In this document: positions 1 through 10,588 of the stretch, piece after piece | Position numbering within the stretch: the first letter of the stretch is position 1 | How the letters are laid out: each line of letters opens with the position of its first letter | Assembly (NCBI GenBank): GCA_963575645.1 | Contig: OY754465.1 | Location: 7,098,501-7,162,500 of the forward strand | From: Xanthostigma xanthostigma | Lineage: Eukaryota > Arthropoda > Insecta > Raphidioptera > Raphidiidae | Direction: 5' to 3' | Length of the DNA: 64,000 nucleotides | The notes under the pieces: generated by a model | Database searches by the model: none | Seen by the model: the letters and a program-made list of their open reading frames with translations, nothing else | What the model was told of the DNA's origin: nothing | Translations under genes and position numbers: made by a program

Positions 1-202
1 TTATTTTTGAGATACTTTTTGCAACATTTTTCATTAAAGCTCCGCTCCTAATCGTCGTAGCGTAATATTATATAGCCTATAGCCTTTCTCGGTAAATGGG
101 ATATCCAACAAAAAAAATGTTATTCAATTTGAACCAGTAGTTCCTGAGATTAGCGCGTTCAAACAAACAAACAAACTCTTCAGCTTTATATATTAGTATA
201 GA
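1..202 (-). mobile_element. Helitron family H1, copy A (5' part, cut by window edge)
   Basis: On the minus strand the copy starts TCTATACTAATATATAAAGC, directly preceded by A as Helitrons require, and runs out of the window at base 1. The same sequence (AACAAACAAACAAACTCTTC on the plus strand, and a 'gctccgctcctaat' block) recurs at 26677-27632, 28824-29564, 39237-39901 and 43405-44359. Complete family members end in a GC hairpin followed by CTAG, the Helitron 3' signature. Non-coding and non-autonomous. Helitron ends are established knowledge; family membership is by comparison inside the window. Confidence 0.75.
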
Positions 203-404
203 TTTCTGCAATAAATGTTTATTATTATTATTATTATTTTCACACTCTGAGGGTTGAGAATTTGAGATTTTCCCCATTTTAACCGATTGTATCACATTTA
301 AATGCTCCAGTTCATCTGGAGGTTTATTTATTTCTCCGGACACACGCATAAACCGCCAGCCTCATAGATGTTCATAAATAAAAGAAAGCTTCTTTATTGT
401 ATAA

Positions 405-802
405 AGGCCGCTGCACACGATGCTGGAAACACTTCTAGAAACACTTGGACTCCTGCTGGCCAGCAGACTGACTACAAGGCTTGAAATGACGCGACTGCTG
501 GCTCGTCTGCTAGCTCACAAGATGAATTTTAAAATTAGAACAGGGGCTATTTTTCTTACTAGTTCCTCTGCTTGCTCTGGGCAAGAACCAATCAGGAAGC
601 AGTATCTTGTTACGTGGGCGACAAACGCCCGCAGACCAACATGGCGTCGTTCTGCTCTGTGTTTATATTTGAACTGTCACTGCGCGCGCACCAGATCCAT
701 CCCCAAAACAAGCTTGAAAAGACGTCTAGTGTGAAGCGAGCACATCAATAAAACCAGCGCTAAAAAACTAGTACTTAAATCTAGCAAGGAATCTAGCGGC
801 CT
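405..802. mobile_element. PIF/Harbinger-type MITE, copy 1
   Basis: The left end AGGCCGCTGCACACGA matches both ends of the better-preserved copy at 41545-41960. The element is flanked by a 3-bp TAA duplication (402-404 and 803-805), the TWA target typical of PIF/Harbinger. The right terminus begins AGGCCGC on the minus strand but then jumps to sequence that lies about 24 bases further inside in the other copy, so the right end is shortened. The open frame at 420-734 lies wholly inside this MITE and has no recognisable domain. Confidence 0.75.
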
Positions 803-805
803 TAA

Positions 806-1273
806 CACGCGGGCACAGATGCTACTAGATAAGTCTGTCGTAGCGTTCTATTAACGAAAACAAAGTTTGAAATCAGCGATCCTCATAATCCACGTTTACT
901 TAATCTTATGTTAAGCTGAACTATACAGTGAAATTATTTACTTGTCATAAACTATATGGCCGACCCAACATTAAACTAGGCTTTAATAACTGTACTTCAA
1001 AAGGATTGGGACCTTGAGTTTTGGAAGTGATACGAGCGTTTCTCTATATTACATATTAAAGAAACATTTTATGACTAAACATCTACAAGATTTCGATATA
1101 GTGATAAACAGAAACGTGAAGAGATTATAAATAGAACGAATACTATTCACAAAAATTAAGGGAACTTTTAGTAAGTTCAGAACATTTCAGAAATCATTTT
1201 TTACACGCCAAAGTGAGTTTAGTATAATATTCGCAGCCACCTGTTTTAATTGGATAGTCCATGAAATGTCTAT
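806..1273. other. AT-rich spacer, nothing recognised
   Basis: No long frame, terminal repeat or tRNA-like fold was recognised here. Confidence 0.5.
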
Positions 1274-1560
1274 TTTACCACGTTTGTATTAACTTGCTTT
1301 TCGTGTATGTCGGGCGGAACTTTGTAATTGATTTTAAACTAACTTCCTGATGAGATAGAGACTTGAAATTTTTAACGTAACTCAGAAGTGGATGACAATA
1401 CGAGAAAATACTTTACCACGTTTACATTAACTCGCTTTTCGTGTATGTCGGGCGGAACTTTGTAATTGATTTTAAACTAACTTCCTGATGAGATAGAGAC
1501 TTGAAATTTTTAACATAACACAGAATTAGATGACAATACAAGAAAATAATAATAAAAGAG
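1274..1560. repeat. Tandem duplication of about 136 bp
   Basis: Two neighbouring copies (about 1274-1410 and 1410-1555) share 'gtcgggcggaactttgtaat' and the following 60 bases almost without change; differences are scattered single bases. No coding capacity is seen. Confidence 0.8.
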
Positions 1561-1627
1561 ATCTAGAAATTATAAATACATATAATTCATTCTTACTTAT
1601 TTACCATTGTAAGACGCATCGCGCTTA

Positions 1628-1701
1628 GTGATCTACGGTTCAGTTGGTTAGAAAGTCGTGCTAATAACGCGAAGGTCGCGGGTTCGATTCCCGGTCACCC
1701 T
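1628..1701 (+). pseudogene. tRNA-Ile(AAT)-like pseudogene or SINE head
   Basis: The core follows eukaryotic tRNA-Ile(AAU) closely: D-arm 'cagttggttaga', anticodon region 'gtcgtgctaataacgc' and T-arm 'gggttcgattccc', giving good A- and B-box promoters. The acceptor arms (GTGATCT and TCACCCT) do not pair and the T-stem has a mismatch, so it cannot be a working tRNA. The inverted (TC)n block starts straight after it, suggesting a tRNA-derived repeat. Confidence 0.7.
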
Positions 1702-1702
1702 G

Positions 1703-2290
1703 TATACAAATTATAATGTAGCAAGTTTTGTTACATTAACTCTCTCTCTCTTTTTTGTAATATAATTTGTATACAGCACGTAGATTTAGCGTTGGAAATA
1801 ATTCTTTGGGTGGTAAATTAAACGTTACGCCCTAAGTAGCAACAGACTGCTACCTATGTTATTGTAGCAAGTTTTGTTACATTAACTCTCTCTCTCTCTA
1901 TCTCTCTCTTTTGTAATATTGTCATATTTAGTTTTCCTTAGCTATACGCTGGAAAAATGATTATTGTTATTATTACAAAAAAGAGAGAGAGAGAGTTAAT
2001 GTAACAAAACTTGCTACATTATAATTTGTATACAACACGACTGCTACCTATGTTATTATAGCAAGTTTTGTTACATTAACTCTCTCTCTCTCTCTCTTTT
2101 GTTATATTGTCAAAATTAGTTTTCCTTAGCTACGCTAGAGAAGAAATTAATCAAATAAATTTTTCCAAAATAATAACGACATTCATTTTTCCAGCGTAGT
2201 TAAAGAAAACTAATTTTGACAATATAACAAAAAAGAGAGAGAGAGAGTTAATGTAACAAAACTTGCTACAAAAACATAGGTAGCAGTCTG
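1703..2290. repeat. Inverted units carrying (TC)n/(GA)n microsatellites
   Basis: The unit 'tagcaagttttgttacatta' followed by (TC)n occurs about five times in alternating orientation (plus strand near 1720, 1865, 2060; minus strand near 1990 and 2245). Some pairs are joined by 'gctacctatgtt' and by 'tagttttccttagct' with its complement, so the block can fold into large hairpins. It resembles a foldback element family that carries a microsatellite. Confidence 0.7.
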
Positions 2291-2783
2291 TTGCTACGTA
2301 CGGAGTAATGTTTGACTCCCCACCCAAAAAATTACTTCCAACGCTAAATCTACATTCAAAGTTTGACCGTATTAGAAACCAAGCATAAGAAACATCTGAA
2401 TGCATACCTGAAATACTCTTTTTTAAAATAATTTATTGCCCAGCGTGAATCCAAAAACATTGTATAAATTATAAAAAATGAACAAATGGACGAACATAAA
2501 TCATGCAGTTCTCATATAAAAGTTTTCAATTTTATATTTGTCTATTTCTGCACTGAGGCTTATGTACTTTAAAAGTAGTGTTGTCAGTAAAAACCACTGA
2601 GATGCAATAAAAAGTTATGAAGTGGAAGTTTTTCTTCTACAAGTTTGTTTTCAGTTAGGGGACAGTATCTATGTCTTATTTCATATTTATTATTGTCACT
2701 CACAGAATACCTATTATAAAGTTCGAATTGTTTCTTGACACTTCTTTTTTATAAATTTTGATTAACAATTAATTATAAAGAAA
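2291..2783. other. AT-rich spacer, nothing recognised
   Basis: No terminal repeats, tRNA-like folds or plausible coding frame were recognised. Confidence 0.5.
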
Positions 2784-3200
2784 CTGGCGGTCCGTCCCGG
2801 TTTCACCCGGGTGCGATAGATATATTTCTGCAAGATGTATTTCGTTTGCGGCCCGGTGTCTGAACTAATAGCTTTGAGCAAATTCCACCAGATTTGCTTC
2901 TGAACTAATAGCTTTGAACGAATTGTATCAGATGTCAATACTTGGTACTAAAACAGTTTTTTTAGTTTGCTTCGGAACTAATAGCTTTGAGTAAATTTCA
3001 ATGAGATGTCGCTACATGTTACTAAAACAGCTTATTTTCACATAACCCGTAATTTTGTACAAAATATTGTAAAAACTATCCTATAGTGTAAGTTGGACCA
3101 AGCAAGACACGTTTACAAAATTTCATTAAAATCGATTCAGTGGTTTCGGAGATTAGCGCGGCCAAAATGGTGGCACGAGATTTTTCTATAATATAAATAT
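2784..3200 (-). mobile_element. Helitron family H2, copy a
   Basis: Read on the minus strand it ends with the hairpin CCCGGGTGAAACCGGG and 'acggaccgCCAGT', a one-base change from the Helitron CTAG|T end seen in the copy at 11577-11971. Internally 'aactaatagctttga' is repeated three times. The 5' end near 3200 is only approximate. No coding sequence, so non-autonomous. Confidence 0.7.
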
Positions 3201-3405
3201 TTATGCTTTCAATCGGGAATATTTTTAAATGTTAGAATCCTATTAAAAATATTTTGCATGTAATAAAGTTAATATTAAATTTGCTAATAATGTCAGAAAA
3301 AATTGAATGATCTATTGAATTTCTTATTGTTAGAACAAGTTGTACGTGCATATAGAGAAAACAGGTTTCTTTTTAAAATAAAATATTTTATTATAAACAC
3401 AAAAA

Positions 3406-3600
3406 TTCTACACAATTGAGCGACGGAACTATTCCAACTTCAAAAATGTTGACATTTGATTATAATAAAGAAAAGAAAATTTCTGATATCGCGTGAGGTG
3501 ACGCGGGTAATGACTAGTATTCAATATGATATTTGCTATTCGTTGCCATAGTTGCCACTCTCACTATTTCTAAGTTCCTGTTACTATCTTCTTTATTATT
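3406..3600. repeat. Fragment of the 'attccaac' MITE family
   Basis: Matches the end of the elements at 5047-5705 (inverted) and 40464-41098 (same strand), including 'gacatttgattataataaag' and 'gctattcgttgcca'. Only about 190 bases of the family are present here. Confidence 0.65.
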
Positions 3601-4118
3601 TTTAAGTTTCAGCTTTTAAATGAAGAGTGTAGTGGTTCTCCTTAACTCAGTACATGAAAAGGTTTTGACGTTTTCAGCTATTTACAAAGTCTAGACAATG
3701 AACATTGAACAGTCCACATTGTTTTCAGAAATCGGATCCCGGACGCAGATAAAAGATATGCTTCTTTATCATATTATATGACATGTAACTTTGCATAACA
3801 TTTTAAATATGAAATCATATAGAGATTTTTATCATTGTCAATCGACAATAATGTTACTGTCGCTGGACAAAAAAATAATAATAATTTATACGAAGCCATA
3901 GAAATATCTATGGTGCTTTCAAACTTCCAATTATGGTTATTAGTGTCCTATAACAACTATAGGGATCCCTGTAGATAGATAGATAGATACAATTTATTTG
4001 TAGAGCCAGTCAGGATACAAAGCGTCAAATATCAAAATTTATACATATTCCACATGATCATACAAACAAGCTTTAATAAATAATATTTTGCATTCTTTTT
4101 GAAAAATGTAATATTGTT
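3601..4118. other. Spacer with a short GATA run
   Basis: Contains a short (GATA)n run near 3973-3988; otherwise nothing was recognised. The last eight bases (4111-4118) are the left target duplication of the next hAT element. Confidence 0.5.
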
Positions 4119-5033
4119 TAGTGATGGGAATATCTCGAAATAAAATACAGAATCATTCGATTATTAAAATATCTCGAGATATCTCGAGAGGTTATTAAAA
4201 ATCACTCGAATGATTTTTAGTAAGTATATAATAAGTAGTAACATCTTTTATCTGCCTCTGTTCTATGAAGCACTGCATCCAGGCTACTCTATTGTATTAG
4301 CTATTAAAGTCTAAAGAATCGAAACCTCTAAGTCGAGATGAATGCAAACTTCATTCAGAATGTGTTTATACTGCGAATGAATTCAATCGAACCTCGATGC
4401 CTCGAACTAATATTTTAGGTCGAATGAAGTTTCATTTTGTATATTTTGTCTTCACTGCTCACGGCTAGCTTGCGGTAACCAGTAACATCGTTCGAGAACG
4501 TCCTAAACCACTCGAAATATACCTTTCGAGATATACAATGAGTGAATTCTGTCCGCGAGAGAATTTTGTCCAATCTCTCAATTGGTTTTATTGCAGTGTT
4601 TTGCGTAATGCGTTTACGACTACCAGAAATAGATGTACACACTACACAGTACCACACTACATTTTATAGTTTATACTTTTATAGTTTATTAATTATTTAG
4701 TAAAAATAAAAATATAGTACCTATAAATTGAAAGATTGCTATTGAAATGGAATAATTTGTTTTATATAATATATATTATTATGTATTTCTTCCAGTTAAT
4801 TATTTTTGCTAATGAAATAAAAGTTTTGTGTTTTAATGTGTGCTGTAATATATTAGTATTAAGGTGGGTAAGTAGTAACTACCTATAGTAAACTAAATAC
4901 TACGAGAATATTTGTTATACTCATTATAATGAAACATCTCGAAGGTAACATTTCGAATGAATCATTCGATTATCAAAATCATTCGAGTAGCAACCTTTCG
5001 ATTATTAAAATCATTCGATTATTCCCATCACTA
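4119..5033. mobile_element. hAT MITE with perfect 8-bp target duplication
   Basis: Inverted ends TAGTGATGGGAAT and ATTCCCATCACTA are flanked by ATATTGTT on both sides (4111-4118 and 5034-5041), the exact 8-bp duplication expected of hAT transposition. Interior sequence near both ends repeats 'cattcgattattaaaat' and 'atctcgagatatctcgag', which look like subterminal transposase-binding repeats. No transposase remnant was recognised; the 80-codon frame at 4415-4657 has no known domain. Confidence 0.88.
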
Positions 5034-5046
5034 ATATTGTTTGTAT

Positions 5047-5705
5047 TACCATTCCAACACCATAAGTGGGGAATGGTACTAGTTTAGGTCAAAAACCACT
5101 TTTCAAAAATTGTACAATATCTTTCCGTTTTGAGGTCTCCCGAATCCAAAAAAGTTATTTTTGAAAAAACTCTCTGCGTCTGTTTGTCTGTTAGTCTGTG
5201 AACACGATACAGGTCGAACGGATGAACGGATTAAAACCAAATTTTGGGAGGATGTTTGGTATGCAAACATGAAGAGCCCTATTATTTTTGGGGAAAATCG
5301 GCGCATGCGCAGAAGAGATATATGCTATAACGGTGTTTTTTATATAATAATAGTATACTTTTCATAACAGCTTATTATTCTACTTATTTAAAAAAAAAAG
5401 TTTTGATAAAACATTTTTTTTCTAAACTTTATAGTTTCGGAAATATTTGGAAAATAAAAAAAAATCAGCCGCTCTTTTGTTTTGATTGATCTGTCAGAAA
5501 TAAACTAGTTCGGCATGCTTTGATTAATTTTTATATGACGTGGAACATATTATGTAGGTAACCATGGCAGCGAATAGCAAATATCATATTGAATACTAGC
5601 CATTACCCGCGTCACCTCACGCGATATTAGATATTTTATTTTCTTTATTATAATCAAATGTTAACATATTAATTGAAGTTGGAATGGTGCCGTCGTCCAA
5701 TTGGC
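5047..5705. mobile_element. MITE of the 'attccaac' family
   Basis: Begins ACCATTCCAAC and carries the inverse GTTGGAATGGT near its right end; an almost complete relative in opposite orientation lies at 40464-41098. Shared interior includes 'ttggggaaaatcggcgcatg' and 'ggaggatgtttggtatgcaa'. The short frames inside are not conserved between copies. The exact outer edge is uncertain, because copies share about 15 bases beyond the inverted ends. Confidence 0.65.
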
Positions 5706-5925
5706 TGGAATTTTTATTAATAAGTATACGGTCACATTGAAGACGGTTAGGTACACACTGTACATTGCAGTTATTGTAAGGTTTCCCATAGAACTGAATC
5801 TGAATGGAAGTTAAAACCAATCAGGGACAATGGATTACTAGCCGAGCAGAAACAATAATCTCAAGAGTCCTTGAAACCTAAATCATACATAGATAGGCAC
5901 GTAATATACCTCTTATGATATTTAT

Positions 5926-6170
5926 TAGTGTATTTGCTGTATGGCACATACACTATTGGCGCCCGTCGGATGGTGAGACCTAGAGGTTGGATCAAAATTT
6001 CTCGACGTCTTCTGAACAATTTGGAACCATTTCTGAAAATGTTTATATATAGTGAATTTCGTTTAAAATGCAATATCTACACGAGCTTTACTAATATAGT
6101 AGCTATGGGAATCATTAATGCTTTACAGACCTACCTTAGTTGCTCGATCTAGGTTACGTTTTCTGTAGTG
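5926..6170 (+). repeat. Dispersed repeat 'ctattggcgcc..ctcgacgt'
   Basis: Shares 'attagtgtattt', 'cactattggc' and 'atcaaaatttctcgacgt' with 7831-7990 and, inverted, with 22077-22180. It is an old repeat of unknown class; the copy at 22077 was the landing site of a hAT element. Confidence 0.55.
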
Positions 6171-6259
6171 CAATAATGATTTCCATTGCTACCATATCAA
6201 CAAGACTCATGTATATAGGTATTGCTTGTTAAATTACATTAACTGTATATAAATATCTA

Positions 6260-6739
6260 CAGTATGTAAATACGTAAGGTGCACATAGGGAAATTAACAT
6301 TGGGAAAAAATGACTAGATCAGAGTGAGCCTTTAAAAAACTGTTTTTTAATTTGACAGATAATATTCTTTTGCAAAATGAATGTGTATAGGTACTACCGA
6401 AGAAAATATTCAAATGATTACATGATCGGACTTTTTTTATTAATGGGACATTAAATTCCCAAAAATACTTAAATATGGTGCGAGATCAAAATTATCTCCG
6501 CCTATTCGTGTTGAACCTAAAGACATTGGGCCACTGATTTACCAACGCGCTTACGTCATACCAGTCAGACAATTTTTGAATGAAATTTTTCCAAACAGAT
6601 TCAAAATAAAATAGAAATCCTCAAGATTACCACGATAATTCAATAGAAATAACAATTAATGCAGCCATGGCTAACTCTGATCCAAGTATTTTTTCCCAAT
6701 GCTTATTTCCCTATGTGCACCTTACGCGTTTACATACTG
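6260..6739 (+). mobile_element. Tc1/mariner-type MITE, copy 1, with transposase remnant
   Basis: Inverted ends CAGTATGTAAA(T/C)ACGTAAGG (ending CATACTG) lie inside TA dinucleotides (6258-6259, 6740-6741), the mariner target. The interior near 6507-6612 reads VEPKDIGPLIYQRAYVIPV followed by RQFLNEIFPNR on the plus strand; the latter resembles the 'VR.(F/Y)LNE.FPNRW' region just before the last catalytic acid of mariner-type transposases. It is therefore an internal deletion derivative. A second copy, with the coding remnant on the opposite strand, is at 15373-15935. Confidence 0.78.
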
Positions 6740-6754
6740 TATAATATATGTACG

Positions 6755-7370
6755 GGGAATAACTTACGAAAGAGTTAATTGATTTCAGCGTATTTGGTTT
6801 ACATTTTAAAGATGGTTTTAGGCGTTGAAAGATGTTTTAGGCCCACAAAACCGAAAAAATTCTTAGAATCGTTTCAACATTAAAATTCAATCCTTCAGTA
6901 AATATCAAAAAGTTCTAAAATTTCAATACAATTGACCCGACAGAACCGGATTTTATGAAATTTTTTTAGAAACACTATTTGGATTATGCGGATTTACTTA
7001 CTGAAGAGTGTATTTGAATTTGGTACAAATTATAGTAATATTTTGAAACAAATATCATTTTAAGGGATGTATTAAGGGGCTAAATTTTTTTTGGAGTTTA
7101 CTCCTTAAGAAACGGTTTTGAGTTATAAGGCCCGGTACGGAAATTTTATGAGTAGTAAAATCAATTGGTGGCGTTACGCTGGTCCGGTTCAAAAGAGACA
7201 AACATATATCTGTAGGGTTTAACGTGCGAAAGAATGAGATGGAATACATTACACGGCGTATCTAAGGAGTAAACTCCAGTTGTGCATTGGAGCTGACACG
7301 CACCCACACTTTTTTTGTTCAAAAACAAACTTAAGTTCCCATAATAAAACCGGAATGCATTTATTAGCAT
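6755..7370. repeat. Dispersed repeat shared with 8010-8420 and 45123-45300
   Basis: 'gagttaattgatttcagcgt' to 'ggggctaaattttt' matches 8010-8420, and 'taaggcccggtacggaaatt' to 'acgtgcgaaa' matches 45123-45300. The three partial copies together suggest one longer old element of unknown class. No domain was seen. Confidence 0.55.
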
Positions 7371-7380
7371 CAGGGTTTAG

Positions 7381-7830
7381 CATTGCGACCGGAGTTCTTA
7401 AAATATAATATTATAGAAAATGTGTATATTTGTGTCTTGAGGAACATATTCTTTGATATTAAATTCTGAAATTCAATTTACCTTCGAAGGTATACAATAC
7501 ACAGGTGGTTCGAAATATACGAATTATGGAAATAATACATGTTTAATAATGTATTCTGTATTCATATTGTTCTGTAAACAGGTGTTACAACCGATAAACA
7601 ATAAATCGTGTCGCAGTTTTTGCTAATAATTTGTTATAAATAAATTTATTACCAATATCCACTATCATATTGTTTTTTCGATACTGTAATAATCCGGTAT
7701 CCTCTCTGTTTGGGGTACGTTCACGGAACTGATATCAGACAGGGCCGGTATAAGTAATTTTTTTTTATTTTGAGGTCGTTGTTCGAAGTTCTTTCAATAA
7801 TTAATCAGTATTTTAATGTAACGATTATTA
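7381..7830. other. Spacer, nothing recognised
   Basis: No inverted ends or protein similarity recognised. Confidence 0.45.
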
Positions 7831-8420
7831 GTGTATTTTCCATAATGGACTTACACTATTGGCATCGGTTGGATGGCGGGATCAAAATTTCTCGACGTTT
7901 CATAGCCTCCTAAGAGTATATAAACAGACATTTCAAAAAATGGTTCCAAAATTTTTAGGAGGCTATGAAACATTGAGAAATTTTGGTCCGATTCCTAAGT
8001 GTGCGGGCAATAACTTTCGAACGAGTTAATTGATTTTAAGGAAATTTGGTCCACATGTTGGAATCCATCACCGCACGAAGCCTATTTAGAATGGGTCCAA
8101 TCGGCCATTTTAAAGGTAGGTTTAAGGGGTTGAAAAATGTTTTTGGGCCCAAAAATAACAAAAAATTTCTCAGAATCCATTCAAAGTATTTTTACTAGTT
8201 ATTAAAATGTGCTGATAAAATTTTAATAAAATCGGCCCGACAGGACTGGACTTAAAAATGTTATGAAAACGTTAGTTTGCAGATATGGTTTCTGTTAGTG
8301 AAGGGTGAATTTAATTTGATAAATTGATAGTAATAATGAAATTAAGAAAAAAAAATGTATTTAAGGGATGTATTAAGGGGTTAAACTTTTCATTTTGTCC
8401 AAAAACAAGAGTTAAATTCA
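7831..8420. repeat. Two old dispersed repeats in a row
   Basis: 7831-7990 is a copy of the 5926-6170 repeat, with 'tttcatagcctcctaa' and its inverse 35-60 bases apart, forming a small hairpin. 8010-8420 is a diverged second copy of 6755-7100. Confidence 0.5.
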
Positions 8421-8426
8421 CATAAT

Positions 8427-8840
8427 AATCAAATCTTTGATTAACGTCTGATAAGAACTCTTCAATAAATAAAATTATCGACCAATTTTTCAGACAATAT
8501 ATTAACAAAAAAATATATAATTTATACATTAACGTTTCGATCCGGATTTGACCCTTCTTCAAAACCGATCTAAAAAATATAAAAAAATAATTAATATTTA
8601 GTTTCTTATTAGTTTTTTTATAAAATTCGTTCAAAGTTATTTATATCGAAATATTGAAAGAATAATAATAATTTCGATATTAATAACGTTGAACAAATTT
8701 TATAAAAAAAAGTAATTAGAAACTAAATATTCGTTATTTTTTATATTTTTGGACCAGTTCTGATCGAAACGTTAATGCAGTAATTATATATTTTTTTGTT
8801 AATATATTGTCTGGAAAATTGGTCGATAATTTTATTTATT
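8427..8840. repeat. Foldback repeat with Penelope-like 'GAAACGTTAAT' arms
   Basis: The left arm (to about 8580) and right arm (from about 8690) are inverted copies: each runs from 'aataaaattatcgaccaatt' through 'cagacaatatattaac' to 'attaacgtttcgatc'. On the minus strand the left arm contains 'gaagaagggtcaaatccgg' followed by 'atcGAAACGTT', resembling the conserved terminal region of Penelope-like elements. Related copies: 8866-9084, 33063-33290, 33413-33770. Confidence 0.55.
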
Positions 8841-8865
8841 TCACATAATAAAGCCACATAGCCAA

Positions 8866-9084
8866 ATCTTTGATTAACGTCTGATTAGAACTCTTCAATA
8901 AATAAAATTATCGACCAATTTTTCAGACAATATATTAACAAAAAAAAAATATATAATTAATACATTAACGTTTCGATCAGACTGATCTAAAATTATAAAA
9001 AATAACGAATATTTAATGTATTAATTATATATTTTTTTTGTTAATATATTGTCTGAAAAATTGGTCGATAATTTTATTTATTGA
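8866..9084. repeat. Second, shorter foldback of the same family
   Basis: Starts 'aaatctttgattaacgtctg' and folds back after about 100 bases through 'acgtttcgatcagactgatc', ending 'aaaattggtcgataatttta'. It lies about 25 bases from the previous unit in the same direction. Confidence 0.55.
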
Positions 9085-9708
9085 AAAGCCACATAGCCTC
9101 TAATTACCAAATACACAATATTGTCGGCAGGATTTTGCACTGCGACCCGAGTTTTTTTAATTTATTTTTACCTCTTGACATCAGAGTATTAGAAATGTGG
9201 ATTTTGAGATAAATATTATGGTTCAACGGTTTTAAATCAATTTTCTAAATTGTTCTAGACTCGACTTCTATAGACGTCTGCATCAGAGGATCAGTTACGT
9301 TCCACAAAAACCGACAAACTCTTAAGTACTTTATATAAGAACATTTTACGCTACATCAGATACGAATGACTGCCAACAGACAGGATCATCTGTACGCTTC
9401 CGTTCAGGTAAATAAACCCATATCTATGACGAGTATTTGCGACACGAAAATATGCAGCAGAATATTTCAGACATGTTCACATAACACGACGCTGAAGACG
9501 AGTCTGAGATGAATAAAAAAAAAAACGCATTTTTAACCGAATGAGTTTACAAAAATTCTTTAATACTAAGCGCTTAGTTTCGAAAGTAAACAGGAGAAAA
9601 ACGGATAAGTGCGAGTGAGACTCGCGTTTGAGGGTTCCGTACCACCAGCCATATTATTTTCAACGTTTTTTTGGATCTTAGGATATACCAATACCAATAC
9701 TTTATGAC
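9085..9708. other. Spacer with a LINE-tail-like scrap
   Basis: Near 9610-9645 'agtgcgagtgagactcgcgt' followed by 'ttgagggttccgtacc' resembles the 3' tails of RTE-like elements, and a similar inverted scrap is at 14990-15040. Otherwise featureless. Confidence 0.4.
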
Positions 9709-9710
9709 TA

Positions 9711-10585
9711 TACAGGGTGAGTCAGACCACCCGTATCAGTCCTTTTTTTCGAAAACGGTTAGTCGTAGAGAGTTGTGTCAAAAATCTGTATTATAAAAGC
9801 CCTAATGAAGAATCGAATGGTGATATTTTTTCCCCCCGGAAAGGTCGGCTTCCCTGTTAGTTTGCTCCGAAATGTTCAGAACTCCGGAATGTTAAATGGC
9901 ACGATAGGTGGAAAGTGGAATTGTTGAAAAGATCTTTAAAAAATAAGCAAGTTTTGTAGGACATTTTTTTTTTGTTACTGCCACCCCTGTTAAGTAATAT
10001 TCATTTGAAATTATTAAATTAACATGTAAGAATAACAAACTTAATTTTAAAAGTTGGCATTTAAAATCTAGTTACCTAGTTAAACAATGTCACAAATGTT
10101 CGAACTGTCTTCAATTTACTTCTAAACACTGCAGAGCTCTTCTAGATATGTTATGAGTACCTGGAAGTATTTTCCGACAAAAAAAAACAATTGCAATTAT
10201 TGAAAACTTATTGTGACATTCTTTAATTAGGTAACTAGATTTTAAATGCCGACTTTTTTTGTTATTCTGACATGTTAATTTAATAAGTTCAAACGAATAT
10301 TACTTAACAGGGGTGACAGTAACAAAAAAAAATGTCCTACAAAACTTGCTTATTTTTTAAAGATCTTTTCAACAATACCACTTTCGACCTATCGTGCTAT
10401 TTAACATTCCGGAGTTCTGAACATTCCGGAGCAAACTAACAGGGAAGCCGACCTTTCCGGGGGGAAAAAATATCACCATTCGATTCTTCATTAGGGCTTT
10501 TATAATACAGATTTTTGAGACAACTCTCTACGACTAACCGTTTTCGAAAAAAACGACTGATACGGGTGGTCTGACTCACCCTGTA
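9711..10585. mobile_element. Long foldback element with arms of about 385 bp
   Basis: The ends TACAGGGTGAGTCAGACCAC and its complement are flanked by TA (9709-9710, 10586-10587), as for Tc1/mariner-type insertion. The two arms are near-identical inverted copies, including a block starting 'ccggaaaggtcggcttccct' about 115 bases from each end, and are separated by only about 90-100 bases near 10150. No coding sequence. High arm identity suggests recent origin or gene conversion between arms. Confidence 0.85.
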
Positions 10586-10588
10586 TAT

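Noticed and set aside
420..734. 104-codon arginine/threonine-rich protein
   Set aside because: It lies wholly within the Harbinger-type MITE; the copy at 41545 does not keep the frame.
4415..4657. Possible hAT-encoded protein inside the 4119 element
   Set aside because: No transposase motif can be recognised, and the frame is short for its AT content.
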